The position numbers and the translations under genes were made by a program. The notes beneath the pieces were generated by a model. The model had not been told where the DNA came from and ran no database searches. It saw nothing but the letters and a program-made list of their open reading frames with translations. A DNA stretch of 64,000 nt. Origin: Dasypus novemcinctus (taxonomy: Eukaryota > Chordata > Mammalia > Cingulata > Dasypodidae). How positions within the stretch are numbered: the stretch's first letter is position 1; every line of letters begins with the position of its first letter. The stretch is taken from positions 70,341,449 to 70,405,448 of the forward strand of contig NC_080688.1 of assembly GCF_030445035.2 (NCBI RefSeq), read 5' to 3'. Below are positions 10,989 to 28,049 of this stretch, piece by piece.

Positions 10989-13756
10989 TTTTTTTTTTTT
11001 TACATTTCTCAATTAAATGTACTAGATATATATTTTTAAAATTTTGAATCATACAATATGCTGCACAATATATCTGGTTCATAGTAATGCAGTCATACAT
11101 TATATGTCCTTCTGTGTCTGACTTGCTTTGCTCAACATGTCATCCATGATGACATATGTTTTATGACTTCATTTCTTCTTACAGCTGCACTATTCCATCA
11201 TGTGAATACACCACAGTTTGTTTAGCCATTCATTTGTTGATGGATACCTGGGTTGTTTCCAATTTTTGGCAATTGTGAGTAATGCTGCTATGAACATTAG
11301 TATGCAGATGTCTGTTCATGTCACTGCTCTCAGATCTTCTCGGTATATACCCATAAATGGTATTGCAGGGTCACATGACCAGTCTATATTCAGCTTCTTT
11401 AGGAACAAAGTGGCTGTACCACTATGTATTTCCACCAGCAGTGAAAGAGTGTTCCTAACTCTCTTCATTCTTTCCAACACTTGTGGTTCTTTGTCTTTTC
11501 AATAGTGGCCTTTCTGATAGATGTGAAATGATATTGCATTGTAGTTTTGATTTGCATTTCCCTAATCATTAGTAATGTCAAACATTTCTCCATGTGTTTT
11601 TTTGCCATTTGTGTTTCTTCTTTGAAAAAAAATGTCTATTCAGGTCTTTTGCCCATTTTTTAATTGGGTTATTTGTCTTTTTATTTTTGAGTTGTAACAT
11701 TTCTTTATATACCCTGGATATTAAACACTTATGGGATATGTGATTTCCAAATATTTTCTCCCATTGAGTTGGCTGCCTTTTCACCCTTTTCATAAAGTCC
11801 CATGAGGTGAAAAGTGTTTAATTTTTGAGAAGGACCCATTTATCTATTTTTCTTTTGTTGCACATGCTTTGGATGTAAGGGCCAAGAAACCACCACCTAC
11901 CACAAGGTCTTAAAGATGTTTCTCTCAATTTTCTTCTAGTACTTTTATTGTCCTAGTTTTCATATTTAGGTCTTTGTTCTATTTTAAGTTTATTCTTGTA
12001 TAGGGACTGAGATAGGTGTCCTATTTTATTCTTTTGGTTATAGATATCCAGTTGTCCCAGCACCATTTGTTGAAGACATAGTTTGTCCCGTTAACATGAA
12101 CTTGGTAGGTTTGTCAAAAACCAGTTGACTGTATAGGTGAGGTTTATTTTGGATTCTCAATTCTATTCTACTGATTGATGTGCCTATCTTTATGCCAGTA
12201 CAATGCTGTTTTGACCACTGTAGCTTTGTAATATGTTTCAAGGGTCAGGAACTGAAATTCCTTTCAAGTTGCTCTTCTTTTTTAATATGCTTTTGGCTAT
12301 TTGAGTGCTTTTTCCCTTTCAAATGAATTTGGTAATTGTGTTTTCTAATTCTATAAAGTAGGCTTGGAATTTTGATTGGTATTGCATTGAATCTATAAAT
12401 TAGTTTGTGTAAGATTGACATCTTCATGATATTTATTCTTCTAATCCATGAACATGGGATGTCTTTCATTTGTTTAGGTCTCTTTTAATGTTTTTAGCAT
12501 TGCTTTGTAGTTTTTCTGCCTATAGGTCCTGTACTTCTTTAGTTAAATTGATTCCTAGATATTTGAATGTTTTTGTTGCTATTGAAAATGGAATTTTCCC
12601 CTCATTTCCAACAAAGATTGTTCAGTACTAGTGTACAAAACATTATTGATTTTTGCATATTGATTTTGTATCCTGCCACTTTGCTGAACTCATTTATTAG
12701 CTCAGGTAGCTTTGTCATGGATACTTCAGAATTTTCTAAGTAGAGAATCATGTCATCAGCAAATAGTGAGAGTTTTACTTCCTCTTTTCCTATTTGGATG
12801 TTGTAGTAGTTTGATATGGTTATGAATTCCAAAAATAGATATTGAATTATGTTTGTAATCTGGTCTGTACCTGGGTGTGATTGAGGTATGATTGGGGCTT
12901 TGATTGGGCCATGTCATTATGGCATTGTCATGACAAAGGACAAAAGTCATGACAAAGGACAGAGTTGAGGGGTTTTTGATGTTGGAGTTTCAGTGTTGGA
13001 ATTTGATGCTTAAGCCTTAAACTGGAGCCCCAGGAAGTAAGCTCACAGAGGAAAGGGAAGTCAGCCCCAGGAAGAGAGGATCCCTGAGCCCAGGAAGAAG
13101 CAAGCCCTGGGAAGAAAGGAACCTTGAACACAGAGAGAGGCAAGACCCTGGAAGGGAGGAACCCAGGAAGCCTGAACCCTAACAGCTATCAGCAGCCATC
13201 TTGCTCCAACACGTGAAAACAGACTTTGGTAAGGGAAGTAACTTATGCCTTATGGCCTGGTATCTGTAAACTCCTACCCCAAATTAATACCCTTTATAAA
13301 AACCAATAAATTTTTGGTATTTTGCATCAGCACTCCTTTGGTTGACTAATACAGATGCCTTTTTTTGTTTTGTTTTGTTTTTTTGGTTTTCTTGTCTAGC
13401 TAGAATTTCTAGTACAATATTGAATAACAATGATGACAGTGGGTACCCTTGCGTTGTTCCTGATCTTAGAGGAAAAGCTTTCGACCTTTCCCATTGAGTA
13501 TGATGTAGGCTGTGGGTTTCTCATATATGCCTTTAATCATATTGAGGAATTTTCCTTCTATTGAAGTGTTTTTATCAAAAAAAGAATGCTGGATTTTGTC
13601 AAATGCCTTTTCTGTGTTGATTGAGATTATCAAGTGGTTTTTTTCCCTTCAATTTGTTAATGTGGTATATGCCATTGATTGATTTTCTTATGTTAAACCA
13701 GACTTGCATAGCAGGAATAAATCCCACTTGGTTATGATACATAAGTCTTTTCATGC
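10989..13756 (-). mobile_element. L1 fragment with 3' end and ORF2 part
   Basis: Begins with a T-run (10989-11003, the poly-A tail). On the minus strand it contains a decayed ORF2 C-terminal part. Recognisable pieces include the QPTQWEKIF and [15 protein letters not shown] motifs (11578-11793) and reverse-transcriptase text [15 protein letters not shown] (12602-12832). The copy is interrupted by a solo LTR at 12802-13353 and continues to about 13756 (fingers/palm region), where a second L1 abuts it. Multiple stops and shifts make it a dead copy. Confidence 0.82.
12802..13353 (+). mobile_element. MaLR-type solo LTR inserted in L1
   Basis: Starts TGTAGTAGTTTGATATGG and ends GACTAATACA. It is flanked by GATGT (12797-12801) and GATGC (13354-13358), a 5-bp duplication with one change, and the L1 text continues across the insertion. 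An AATAAA is present near 13300. It belongs to the same family as the minus-strand LTR at 6743-7385. Confidence 0.85.
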
Positions 13757-18440
<4,684 letters not shown>

Positions 18441-18599
18441 TGCACACTGGGTTCTTTCTATTCAGACATGTAACAGTCAGGACACTATCTCCTTCCAAAA
18501 AGACTTGACTTTCTAAGTGTAGGATGGAACAGATCATATCCCCTCAAGGTCTCTCTTAGTGGATGGGATTTGATAAATATTTTCCCTGTAGCAGTAAGA

Positions 18600-19440
18600 G
18601 ACAGCACTGCCCATAGTTTACACTCTCCCCAGTCCACCCAGTGGGCCATGGCAGGACATATAATGCCGAGCATCTGTCCCTGCAGTACCACCCAGAACAA
18701 CTCCAAGTCCTGAAAATGCCCTACGTCATATCTCTTCTTCCCTCTCCCAACCCTCAGCAGCTACCGTGGCTACTTTCTCCACATCAATGCTACAATTTCT
18801 TCCATTACTAATCACAACAGTTCCATAGTAGAATATCAGTAAGTCCACTCTAATCCATACTCTATTCCTCCATCCTGTGGAACCTGGGATGGTTATGTCC
18901 ACTCCACCTCTATATCAAGAGGGGGCTTAGATTCCACATGGATGATGGATGTAATTCTCCTCCTTGCAGTTGTAGGCACTCTTGGCTCCCTGATGTGGTG
19001 GTTGACCTTCTTCACCTCCCTGTTAGCTGGCTGGGGTAAGTCCAATAAACCAGAGGGTAGGAGCTGCAAGTCTGCTGAGGCTCAGGGCCTGGCTGTCACA
19101 TGGACAGTCCAGAGATTCAGGTCTCCTGAGTTTACATCAACCCCAGTGCCAACCACAGGTTCAGTAAAAGTGACAGGAGAGGCATGTATAGGAAGGTCAT
19201 ATCTGAGTCCAACTCCATCACACTCAGTTGGGTGTGAAGATATACCCACATCCTGGGGAGGACTGATGTTCTCAAACAGAGTGAATTGTGTCTCTCAAGA
19301 GAATTGGTGACTCCCAATGGGTTAGGGCAGTCGAGTATGTCAAACCCTCATCATTGTTGCAAGTATCTGTGAATATGTTCCTTCAAGTAATGAAGATTGA
19401 TTGTTACTTTTCAGTCTTGAAGGAAGGTAATTTAGACCAT
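18600..19440 (-). mobile_element. L1 3' UTR fragment with inverted 5' part (twin priming)
   Basis: From about 18600 to 19205 the minus strand is L1 3' UTR, matching 26000-26580 reversed. From about 19215 to 19440 the plus strand is L1 3' UTR, matching 23985-24150 in the same direction ('atacccacatcctg', 'tctctcaagaga', 'cttcaagtaatgaagattga'). The two halves therefore face each other, as produced by twin priming during L1 insertion. The 3' end is decayed and I could not place a target duplication. Confidence 0.72.
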
Positions 19441-21629
19441 TACTGCATGATCTTTCTTGATCTTTCTGTAAGCAACTGAATTTCCATACCATGATACAAG
19501 TTAATAAAATGATTCAGCCAAGGTTTGGTCTGAAAAACAAAGTTAGGGTTTATTTTCAGGAGGCTGCTAGCTTTCAGGAAATCTGAAAAGTCGGGAATCA
19601 GAGGACAGCTGCCGCCAATGATTTCAGCTGCCTGCAACCCCCGTAGTGGTTCTCCAGAGGATGCTTAGAAGCAGCTGGAAGCCACTGCCAATGATCTCAA
19701 CTGCCTGCAGTACTGAAGTGAGAGACTCTCAAGAGGACCCTAGAAGCCACTCACTAAACCCCACATCTGCCAAATTCTGATATCTACACACCTTCCCACA
19801 GTAAGTGCTGGAGCAGAATGGCTTGTCTTTGCTTTATGCCTTCCCAACTTCACCAACATGACTCTCATTTGCAGAATCTAACTGGAACCCTACTCATAAG
19901 GAATTTGAGAAATTTAATTTCCAGACTATTAGCCCTAGGGTACAAAGGGAAAGCAGACAAGAACAGGGATGGTACTGAGTATCAACAGACAAAATCTGGC
20001 ACAAATATTTAGATACATAAATGAAGGAAAGCACAGGAGACACAAGGCTAGCTTAACATCCTCTATAAACAACTACTTGGGAGCTCTACTCAAGTCCTGG
20101 ACACATACCTAAGTGAGCCCTGGCTATGGTAGTGTGGGTGGTTTTCTCCAAATGTGGATTAAGATTCTATGGTGGCAGATAACATAGCTAACTCTAATTA
20201 ACCTTAGGAAATTTTTAGAGCAAGTGGACTCTGCTTCTTTGTCATTTGGTCTTTGTTGTACTAAACAGGACATGACAGAAACCCAACTAGACCAGTTTAA
20301 ACAAAAACAAAATCTGTTGGATCCTCTATCTAGGAAATTCAGGTGTGGAGCAGCTTTAGAAATGAATAGAAATTCAGGAATTTAGGGGGAGATACCAGAG
20401 CATCAGGACATCAGGGTTATGTCTCTGTCTCCATCTCTCAGCTTTTTATTTTTTCTTGGATTTACATTAAAGAGCAACTTCCTATGTGGCAGGCAGCTGG
20501 ATATGTGAGGCTTTTACATTCCATTTAGCAAGTTCAAGGTAAAAAGAACTTTTCTGTCCAGAACTACTTCCAGGGAAGGTTTTAAAGGCGCTGCCTAGGT
20601 CAGATGGTCATACATTCACACCTAGACCCATTATCCTGGTCAGGAGAATGGGTAACTCTGATTGATCATCCTGGGACAGATGAGATCCAATGAGTGACAA
20701 CTCTTCTAATACTACAAGGCATGCAATAGGTGTTTCACTACCAAAGGAGCCTAGGAAACCATAGTGAGAGAACAGTCTCCTTCAGTTGGCCTGACCAGCA
20801 ATAATGGGCAGAACTGGAAAGCTGGAGAAGCTAACAGAGGCCATATTTATGTTTATGATAAATGAGTCCTCTAAAAGGGAAGGGTGGGAGGAAAAAGGAA
20901 ATTCCAAAGGATGCAGAGAAGGAGGAAGAAAAAAGAGGAGAAAGAAGAGAAAACAGAACAGAAGCTCATCTCCCTTTTCCTTTTCTCTCTCTTTCTGCCT
21001 CTTCTTTTCTTCTACATTTCCCACACAGCCATCCTCCTTGCTCATCTTTCCCCTACAAGAACCTTAGTAGCAGATATTCCTGGTACGTCCCAGGAATTGC
21101 CAAGATCCCTCACCTGTTAATAATAGTCCTCTGAGAATTAGTTCAAGAACCCTACTTTCCAAGAGAAAGAATCATATTCGCCCCGCTATCCACCCCAGAA
21201 CAATCAGCCAAGACATGCTGGATAAGGCGGGGCTAGTGGAGACCTGGCCCTGTGTAAAGAGACAAGTTCCTGAGATGCTGCTACACCCTGAAACACTACA
21301 GCTCATCCAGTCATGTGTATGTATGCGGTCACTGCATTCTGGAGCTTTCCTTGAAAGAAAACTGAGTATGGAGCAATTGGGAAAGGTGAGCCTGGGCCCC
21401 TCCTACAATTGCCTTTCTGCTATATCTATGAAAATTATGACTCACTACAGGTGGGTCAGACAAAAGTGAGAGAAAATAAAATAGAGAAGAAACTTTACTT
21501 ACTATTGCTGTCAAGAGGATGATTTAAGAATGCTACATGGAAAATGACATAGCATCTGTAACTTTGCCTAAAGGGAGATTCACTTTCAGCTCAGACCTCA
21601 TTCTGACAACAAGAAGAGGCTTTTAAAAA
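19441..21629. other. No gene recognised
   Basis: No gene, RNA or young repeat identified over 2.2 kb. It contains a purine-rich tract followed by a pyrimidine-rich tract at 20870-21035 (see findings). Open frames at 20782-21134 arise from that low-complexity block. Confidence 0.5.
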
Positions 21630-21639
21630 AATAAAAAAA

Positions 21640-23480
21640 CACTTGAAAAGATAAACAAGACCGAGAGCTGGTTTTTTGAGAAGATCAATAAAATTGACAA
21701 ACCCTTAGCAAGACTAACAAAGAAAAAAAGAGAGAAGATGCAAATACACAAAATAAGAAATGAGAAAGGAGATATCACCACTGACCCCACAGAAATAAAG
21801 ACTATCATAAGAGGATACTTTGAAAAATTATATGCCAACAAAAACGACAATTCAGAGGAAAGGGACAAATTCCTAGAAACACATAAGCAGCCTATATTGA
21901 CGAAAGAAGAAATTGATGATCTCAACAAACCAATCACAAGTAGAGAGATAGAATCAGTCATAAAAACCTCCCAACTAAGAAGAGCCCAGGGCCAGACGGC
22001 TTCACAGGTGAATTCTACAAAACATTCCGGAAAGAACTAACACCAATCCTGCTGAAACTCTTCCAAAAAATCGAAACAGAAGGAACATTGCCTAACTCAT
22101 TCTATGATGCCAACATTACCCTAGTACAAAGCCAAGCAAAGATATCACAAGAAAGGAAAATTACAGACCAATTTCTCTAATGAACCTAGATGCAAAAATA
22201 CTTAACAAAATACTTGCTAATTGTATTCAACAACACATTAAATGAATTATACACCACGACCAAGTGGGATTCATTCCAGGTTTGCAAGGATGGTTCAACA
22301 TAAGAAAATCAATCAATGTAATACACCATATAAACAGAATGAAGGAAAAAATCACATGATTATATCTATTGATGCAGAAAAAGCATTTGACAAAATATAG
22401 CACCCTTTCTTGATAAAAACACTCCAAAAGATCGGAATGCAAGGAAATTTTTTGAACATGATAAAGAGGATATATGAAAAACCCACAGCCAACATCGTTT
22501 ACAATGGAGAAATCCTAAAATCCTTCCCTCTAAAGTCAGGAACAAGACAAGGATGCCCACTCTCCCCTTCTATTTAACATTGTCTTAGAAATACTTGCTC
22601 GAGCACTGAGGCAAGAACCAGATATAAAAGGCATTCAAATTGGAAAAGAAGAAGTCAAAATTTCATTATTTGCAGATGACATGATCCTATACCTAGAAAA
22701 CCCTGAGAGGTCTACAACAAAGCTTCTAGAACTCGTAAATGAGTTTAGTAAAGTCACAGGTTATAAGATCAATGCTCAAAAATCAGTAGCATTTCTGTAC
22801 ACCAATAATGAGCAAGATCAGGAGGAAATCAAGAAACAAATACCATTTACAATAGTAAATAAAAAAATCAAATATTTAGGAATAAATTTAAATAAAGATG
22901 TAAAAACCTTATACACTGAGAACTACACAAGACTGTTCTTTTTAAACAGACACTTCTCCAAAGTAGAAATACAAATGGCCAAAAAGCACATGAAAAAATG
23001 CTCCAAATCTCTAGCTATCAGGGAAATGCAAATCAAAACTACAATGAGATACCATCTTACTCCCATAAGATTGGCAGCTATGAAAAAAACAGAAGACTAC
23101 AAATGCTGGAGAGGTTGTGGAGGAATGGGAACACTCATCCACTGCTGGTGAAAATGCAGAAGGATCCAGCCATTCTGGAACAGTTTGGCGGTTTCTCAAA
23201 AAACTAGCTATAGATTTTCTATATGACCCAGCAATTCCACTGCTGGGTATATACCCAGCAGAACTGAAAACAAGGACACAAACCAATATATGCACACCAA
23301 TGTTCATAGTAGCATTGTTCACTATTGCCGAAAGTTGGAATCAACCCAAATGCCCATAAACAGATGACTGGGTCAATAAAATGTGGTATATACATACAAT
23401 GGAATACTACTCAGCTTTAAGAACAAATACACTACAAACACACATGATAACATGGATGAATCTTGAGAACCTTATGTTGA
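21640..23480 (+). pseudogene. L1 ORF2 remnant (reverse transcriptase), internally deleted
   Basis: ORF2 encodes the L1 endonuclease-reverse transcriptase. Here only the region from before the fingers to the C-terminus is present. Recognisable in order are [17 protein letters not shown] (21738-22040), the 'AFDKIQ' region near 22380, palm text [13 protein letters not shown] (22660-22720) and [21 protein letters not shown] (in 22681-23151). The frame then jumps at about 22935 to [19 protein letters not shown], so roughly 0.8 kb present at 57600-58375 is missing. C-terminal text [15 protein letters not shown] and DPAIPLLGIYPAE follows. Several frameshifts and stops make it inactive. Confidence 0.88.
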
Positions 23481-26400
23481 GTGAAGCAACCCAGGTATTA
23501 AAGGACAAATACTACATGACCTCAATGATATGAAATAAGTAAACCAAGCTGCCTCAGAGAGCTATTGACTGGAAGACAGGCTTACAGGAAATCAGGGGAT
23601 AGAGGAAGGATGTAAGCTGACATCTACATGGGTGAAATCTATAAGCTGGAGGTAAGTATATGTACAAGAAGGGATAAAATGGGGGCATAGGGTTACCTCT
23701 GGGTGGGGCTTTGCAGGCTTGAGGGGGGCTAGGGATGGGCGGATGGGTAATATTGCCCAAGAAATTGGGGGGAGGGTGGGGCAACATACAAACATAGGAG
23801 ATTGTCAGGTGTTGGTTGAGAGTATAATGCTGAGAAAACCTTTTCAAAATATAATTAGGAAAGTTACCTGTTTAAGATACTCAAAGGGGATAATCTGATG
23901 TAGAACAGACTCCTAGGGAATATGTGAATGCTCTTTTTGCCAGAGGGGGTTATACCATTGGGTAGAGACCCATATAATGAGAGTGAAGGTATACCCACAT
24001 CCTGTAGAGGACTAATGCCATCAAATAGAGGGAACTGTATCTCTCAAGAGAAATGGTGGCTCCCAGGTCATTAGGGCAGTTGAGCAAGTCAAGCCCTCAG
24101 CACTGTTGCAAGTATCTCTGAACATGGCTCCTCAAGTAATGAAGATTGACTGTCACTGTGGGCCCCAAGGGGAGGGGGAAATAGATAATTGAATAGATGG
24201 AACCAACGTAACTATGAGGGTGATAGAAGTGTTTCACAAGAGTACACAAGGGGGAAACGGACTTTGGCCCAGTGGTTAGGGCGTCCGTCTACCATATGGG
24301 AGGTCCGCGGTTCAAACCCCGGGCCTCCTTGACCCGTGTGGAGCTGGCCATGCGCAGTGCTGATGCGCACAAGGAGTGCCCTGCCACGCAGGGTGTCCCC
24401 CGCATGGGGGAGCCCCACGCGCAAGGAGTGCGCCCATGAGGAAGCCGCCCAGGCTGAAAAGAAAGTGCAGCCTGCCCAGGAATGGCGACGCCCACACTTC
24501 CCGTGCTGAGCCGCTGACGACAACAGAAGCGGACAAAGAAACAAGATGCAGCAAATAGACACCAAGAACAGACAACCAGGGGAGGGGGGGAAATTAAATA
24601 AATAAATAAATCTTTAAAAAAAAAAAAAAAAAAGAGTACACAAGGATGGATATAAAACATGTAATATTACACCAAAAACATATAGGGGCCAACAGACTAA
24701 TAATGCAAACCATAATGTAAAACATAGGATAACTAAAAATTTAGAAAATTGTATAGCCTAAAGTATAAACCACAATGTAAACACAAATGTTACCTTGTTT
24801 GAAAGCTATTGTCTCAATAGCTGTACATCAGTTTCAGTAAATATGGTATGAACAAGTTAAAAGATTATCGCTGTGGAAGGGAAAAGGTTTTATATTGGAT
24901 ATGTGGGAGTACTGTATATTGTATATATGAATTACTGTGATCTATAGCTCTTGTGAAGAGAAGCTCAATAATTAGGAAAAAAGAAAAGAAAAAGATAGGA
25001 TGTAGAATTTTTCCAAATCACTATGTATTCTATATCTAACCTTTAAACTCATTGCTATATTCCATTTTACTATTAAGGGAACCTGGCATTATATTGGGCT
25101 TCACTTTTCAGGAAGTTTTGGATCACAGAGTGGTTCAACAATGGCAGCGGAGGAATACTGGTATGGGATGTTATTGACAGGGGACATATGGTTGGCAGGG
25201 AGTTATACAGGGCATGTGTCCGGAGTGCATAGAAATGTTTGGATATACTCATAGTGGAAACAATTAAAAACAACAGCTGGGGGGGTACTGGGTTCCTGGC
25301 CAGGGGGGCCTCTGTCGTGGTCCCTAGGGGAGCAGCGGCAGTCCTCCGGGTGCAACGGTAAGGACCAGGAAGGAATGATGGTCCAACAGTGAGCCCCTGA
25401 TACTAATGACTATGCTTGTGAGCCTATACACCTGAAATAAGAACAAGTCCTAGAGCAGCACTGTGCCTAAGAGTTCCCTCCTGACAGCCTCCGTGTTACT
25501 CAAATGTGGCCAGTCTCGAAGCCAAACTCAGCATGTAAATGCGCTGCCTTCCCCCCAGCGTGGGACATGACACCCAGGGATGAGCCTCCCTGCACTGAGG
25601 GATCACTACCAAGTACCAGCTGATGACGTAACTAGTAAATGACCTTGAATTAAATGTTCAACACGGACCAGCAAAATATCCCTGTCTACATATAATAACA
25701 GGAGTTAAAAATGCTTTTTGACCTAAATTAAGGGGGAAATGGAAAGGACAAATGAGTTTATATGGCTATGCATCTCTAAAAAAGAGTCTGGAGGTTGTCA
25801 GAAGGATTGCCCTTATGCACACCTGAGCAGAGTCTCAGAGACAGATAAAGTAGATACAACTCCAGGTATTGGTTCTTTTGAGGGCTAAAGAGACCCACAG
25901 GTTCTATGGTCATGGCAGATGGAGTTCACTGTCATGTCAGTTGGCCCTTCTTTGGAGTTTGTGTTCTGTGTGATGGAGCTGGACTCAGATGTGATCTCTT
26001 TTCACAAGCTTTTCCTGTTAATTTACTGGAATTGTAGTTGGTGCTGGGGTTTAAGATATATCTAGGGGATCTGAATCTCTGGACTGACAATATGATAGCC
26101 AGGCCCTGAGCCTCAACAGACTTCAGCTCCTACACTCTGGTTTATTGGACTTACCCCACTCAGCTAACATGGAGTTGAAGAATGTCAACCACCACACCAT
26201 GGAGCCTAGAGTGCCTACAGCTGAAAGCAGGAGGATTGCATCCACCATCCATGTGGAATCTAAGCCCCCTCTTGACATAGATGTGGAATGGACGCAACCA
26301 ATCCAAGGTCCACAGGAAGGAGGAATACAGTAAGGATTAGAGTGGACTTACTGATATTCTATTCATGAACTATTGTGGTTAGTAATCAAGAAAATGTGGC

Positions 26401-26756
26401 ATTGGTGTGGAAAAGGTGGCCATGGTGGCTCCTGGGTGCAGGGAATGGGAGGAGGAGATGAGATGTGGAGGCATTTTTGGGACTTGTTGTCCTGGGTAGT
26501 GCTGCAGGGACAATTACCGGACATTGTAGAGCCTCCCATGGCCCACTGGATGGAATGTGGGAGAGTATGGGCAATGATGTGGACAATTGACCATGAGGTA
26601 TAGCGATGCCCAGAGATGTACTCACTAAATGCAATGGATATGTCATGATGATGGGGGAGAGTGTTGCTGTGGGGGAGTGGTGGGGTGGGGGCAGTGGGGG
26701 TGAATGCGGACCTCATATTTTTTGAATGTAATATTTTTTAAAAATGAAAAAAAAAA
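23481..26756 (+). repeat. Long L1 3' UTR
   Basis: Non-coding L1 sequence between the end of ORF2 and the A-tail, collinear with 54066-57000 reversed. It shares landmarks such as the 'atacccacatcctg' block and the G-rich end block. The inserted SINE accounts for 394 bp including the duplicated target. Confidence 0.82.
24252..24631 (+). mobile_element. DAS-type tRNA-derived SINE, full length
   Basis: The head is tRNA-like with an A box (TGGCCCAGTGG, 24265-24275) and B box (GGTTCAAACCC, 24309-24319). An armadillo-specific body of about 250 bp follows, ending in (AAAT)n and poly-A. An exact 14-bp target duplication, AAGAGTACACAAGG, lies at 24238-24251 and 24632-24645. Preservation is high. This SINE family is confined to armadillos and their relatives, which gives the organism call. 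Confidence 0.93.
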
Positions 26757-27604
26757 AATCCCTATTACCAAAGCCCAAGTAATACTCACCAAACCCGGGG
26801 AGTGCAAAGCAAGCACAGCAAACAGAGAAATTCAAGATTGTACAAATAGAACAGGAAGTCATTCCCAGGGAAGAAAGTAATCCCCTATGGTAGACTGTGC
26901 TGCTGAGCCTCCCACAGGCAGAGACCCCCATGGAACAGGTCCTACAGCAACCCCCTCTTTTGCCAGCTTGTCATGGGATTCCAAAATTTCAGAATGGAGC
27001 TAAGCACACTCTAGTGCATATATTGGTCAATTCCACACTACCTGGTGAGCCAGTAGACAGTAAAGGAAAGGAAAAAGGAAAGGAGGATTCAAATCAGCCA
27101 GCCCCCTGCCCCAAGACAGAGAGCGGGTTAGAGTCCCATTCCTCCTCCCTGTAATTTACAGACCTCTGGCCCACACAGGCATCTTCGCTCCCTAAGTTCT
27201 TCCAGAGCACAATTATAACTTTCTTCTCTTTGTTTCCCCAGGACCAACCTGGGAACTAAGAGGGCCTTAAGTTCCGTTTCCTTCATTCATATTAGCTAGT
27301 TTTCCTATATAAGCAAGCAGCCTTCTATGTCCCTCTTCCCAAGATAGTCCCTCCTTTCCCCACCAAGAAAGCCAGTCATATTCCTTTCCCCCAAAATGTC
27401 CCTGTTGTCTATTAAAATTGGTAAATTTCTATTTCTGTTAAAGCAGCTGCACTTTCTATAATAGTATGGGGGTGGGGAAGCTGTAAGGAAAACTGAAGTT
27501 TCCTCCTCATATGTCACAGGAGTATGAACAGAATCTGCAGTTCTTGCAAGGCTATGAAATACATAGCAAATAGCAATAATACCATTAATGAGGACAGCAC
27601 ATTT
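26757..27604. other. No gene recognised
   Basis: No recognisable gene. Open frames (for example 26897-27154) have no family resemblance. A promoter-like 'tatataagcaa' occurs near 27306 but nothing coding follows. Confidence 0.45.
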
Positions 27605-27860
27605 AAAGCCCATTTTCTTTTATAAAAGTGTATGTACCAAAATTTAAACCATAATGTAAATCATTGACTGTGGTTGGTAGTAATACATCAATATTTATAC
27701 ATCAATTGCAAAATGTACTACCCACATGTAAAATGTTATTAATAGGGGAAAGGGGGAAAGTGGGAGGATGTTGGGTATATGGGAATCCCCTACATCCTGT
27801 ACATGACTTTTCTGTAACCTAAAGCTTCTTTGAAGACAAAATAAAAGAATTAAGATGTTA
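27605..27860 (+). mobile_element. L1 3' end, older subfamily
   Basis: The text 'aaaccataatgtaaat', 'atacatcaattgcaaaatgtac', 'ggtatatgggaatcccctac' and 'ttctgtaacctaaagcttctttg', ending in an A-rich tail, follows the order of older L1 3' ends also seen at 28920-29170 and 33040-33265. Confidence 0.7.
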
Positions 27861-28049
27861 GGGGAATAAATGGAAGAAAATATCACTGTACATACAAGAC
27901 AACAGATCTTACAGTGATGAAAGGCATAAAGCCAAAATTTTTTTATTTTTTATTATTTAAAATTCTTTTTAATTTTTTGTATTTTATTTGTCATTTTAAA
28001 ATTTATCATTATTTCATTTTCTTATTAATTTTATTCAGTTATTTGAATA

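Larger units (their letters stand above)
21630..26756 (+). mobile_element. 5'-truncated L1 with ~2.8-kb 3' UTR
   Basis: Plus-strand L1 beginning in the part of ORF2 between endonuclease and reverse transcriptase, running through the end of ORF2 (about 23480) and a 3' UTR to an A-rich tail at 26740-26756. A DAS SINE sits at 24252-24631. The 3' UTR ends in a G-rich tract (26650-26702), a 'gacctcatattttttgaatg' type end and poly-A, shared with the copies at 3643, 4661, 40074 and 54066. Without the SINE the 3' UTR is about 2.8 kb. Confidence 0.88.

Noticed and set aside
20782..21134. Lys/Glu-rich and Phe/Leu-rich open frames
   Set aside because: They come from a purine-pyrimidine low-complexity block.
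24252..24330. tRNA gene
   Set aside because: The A and B boxes are those of a SINE head; the body, A-tail and target duplication show it is a retroposon, and it is not a free tRNA gene.
24289..24660. Open frames of about 120 codons around 24.2-24.7 kb
   Set aside because: They are reverse or forward shadows of the DAS SINE at 24252-24631.
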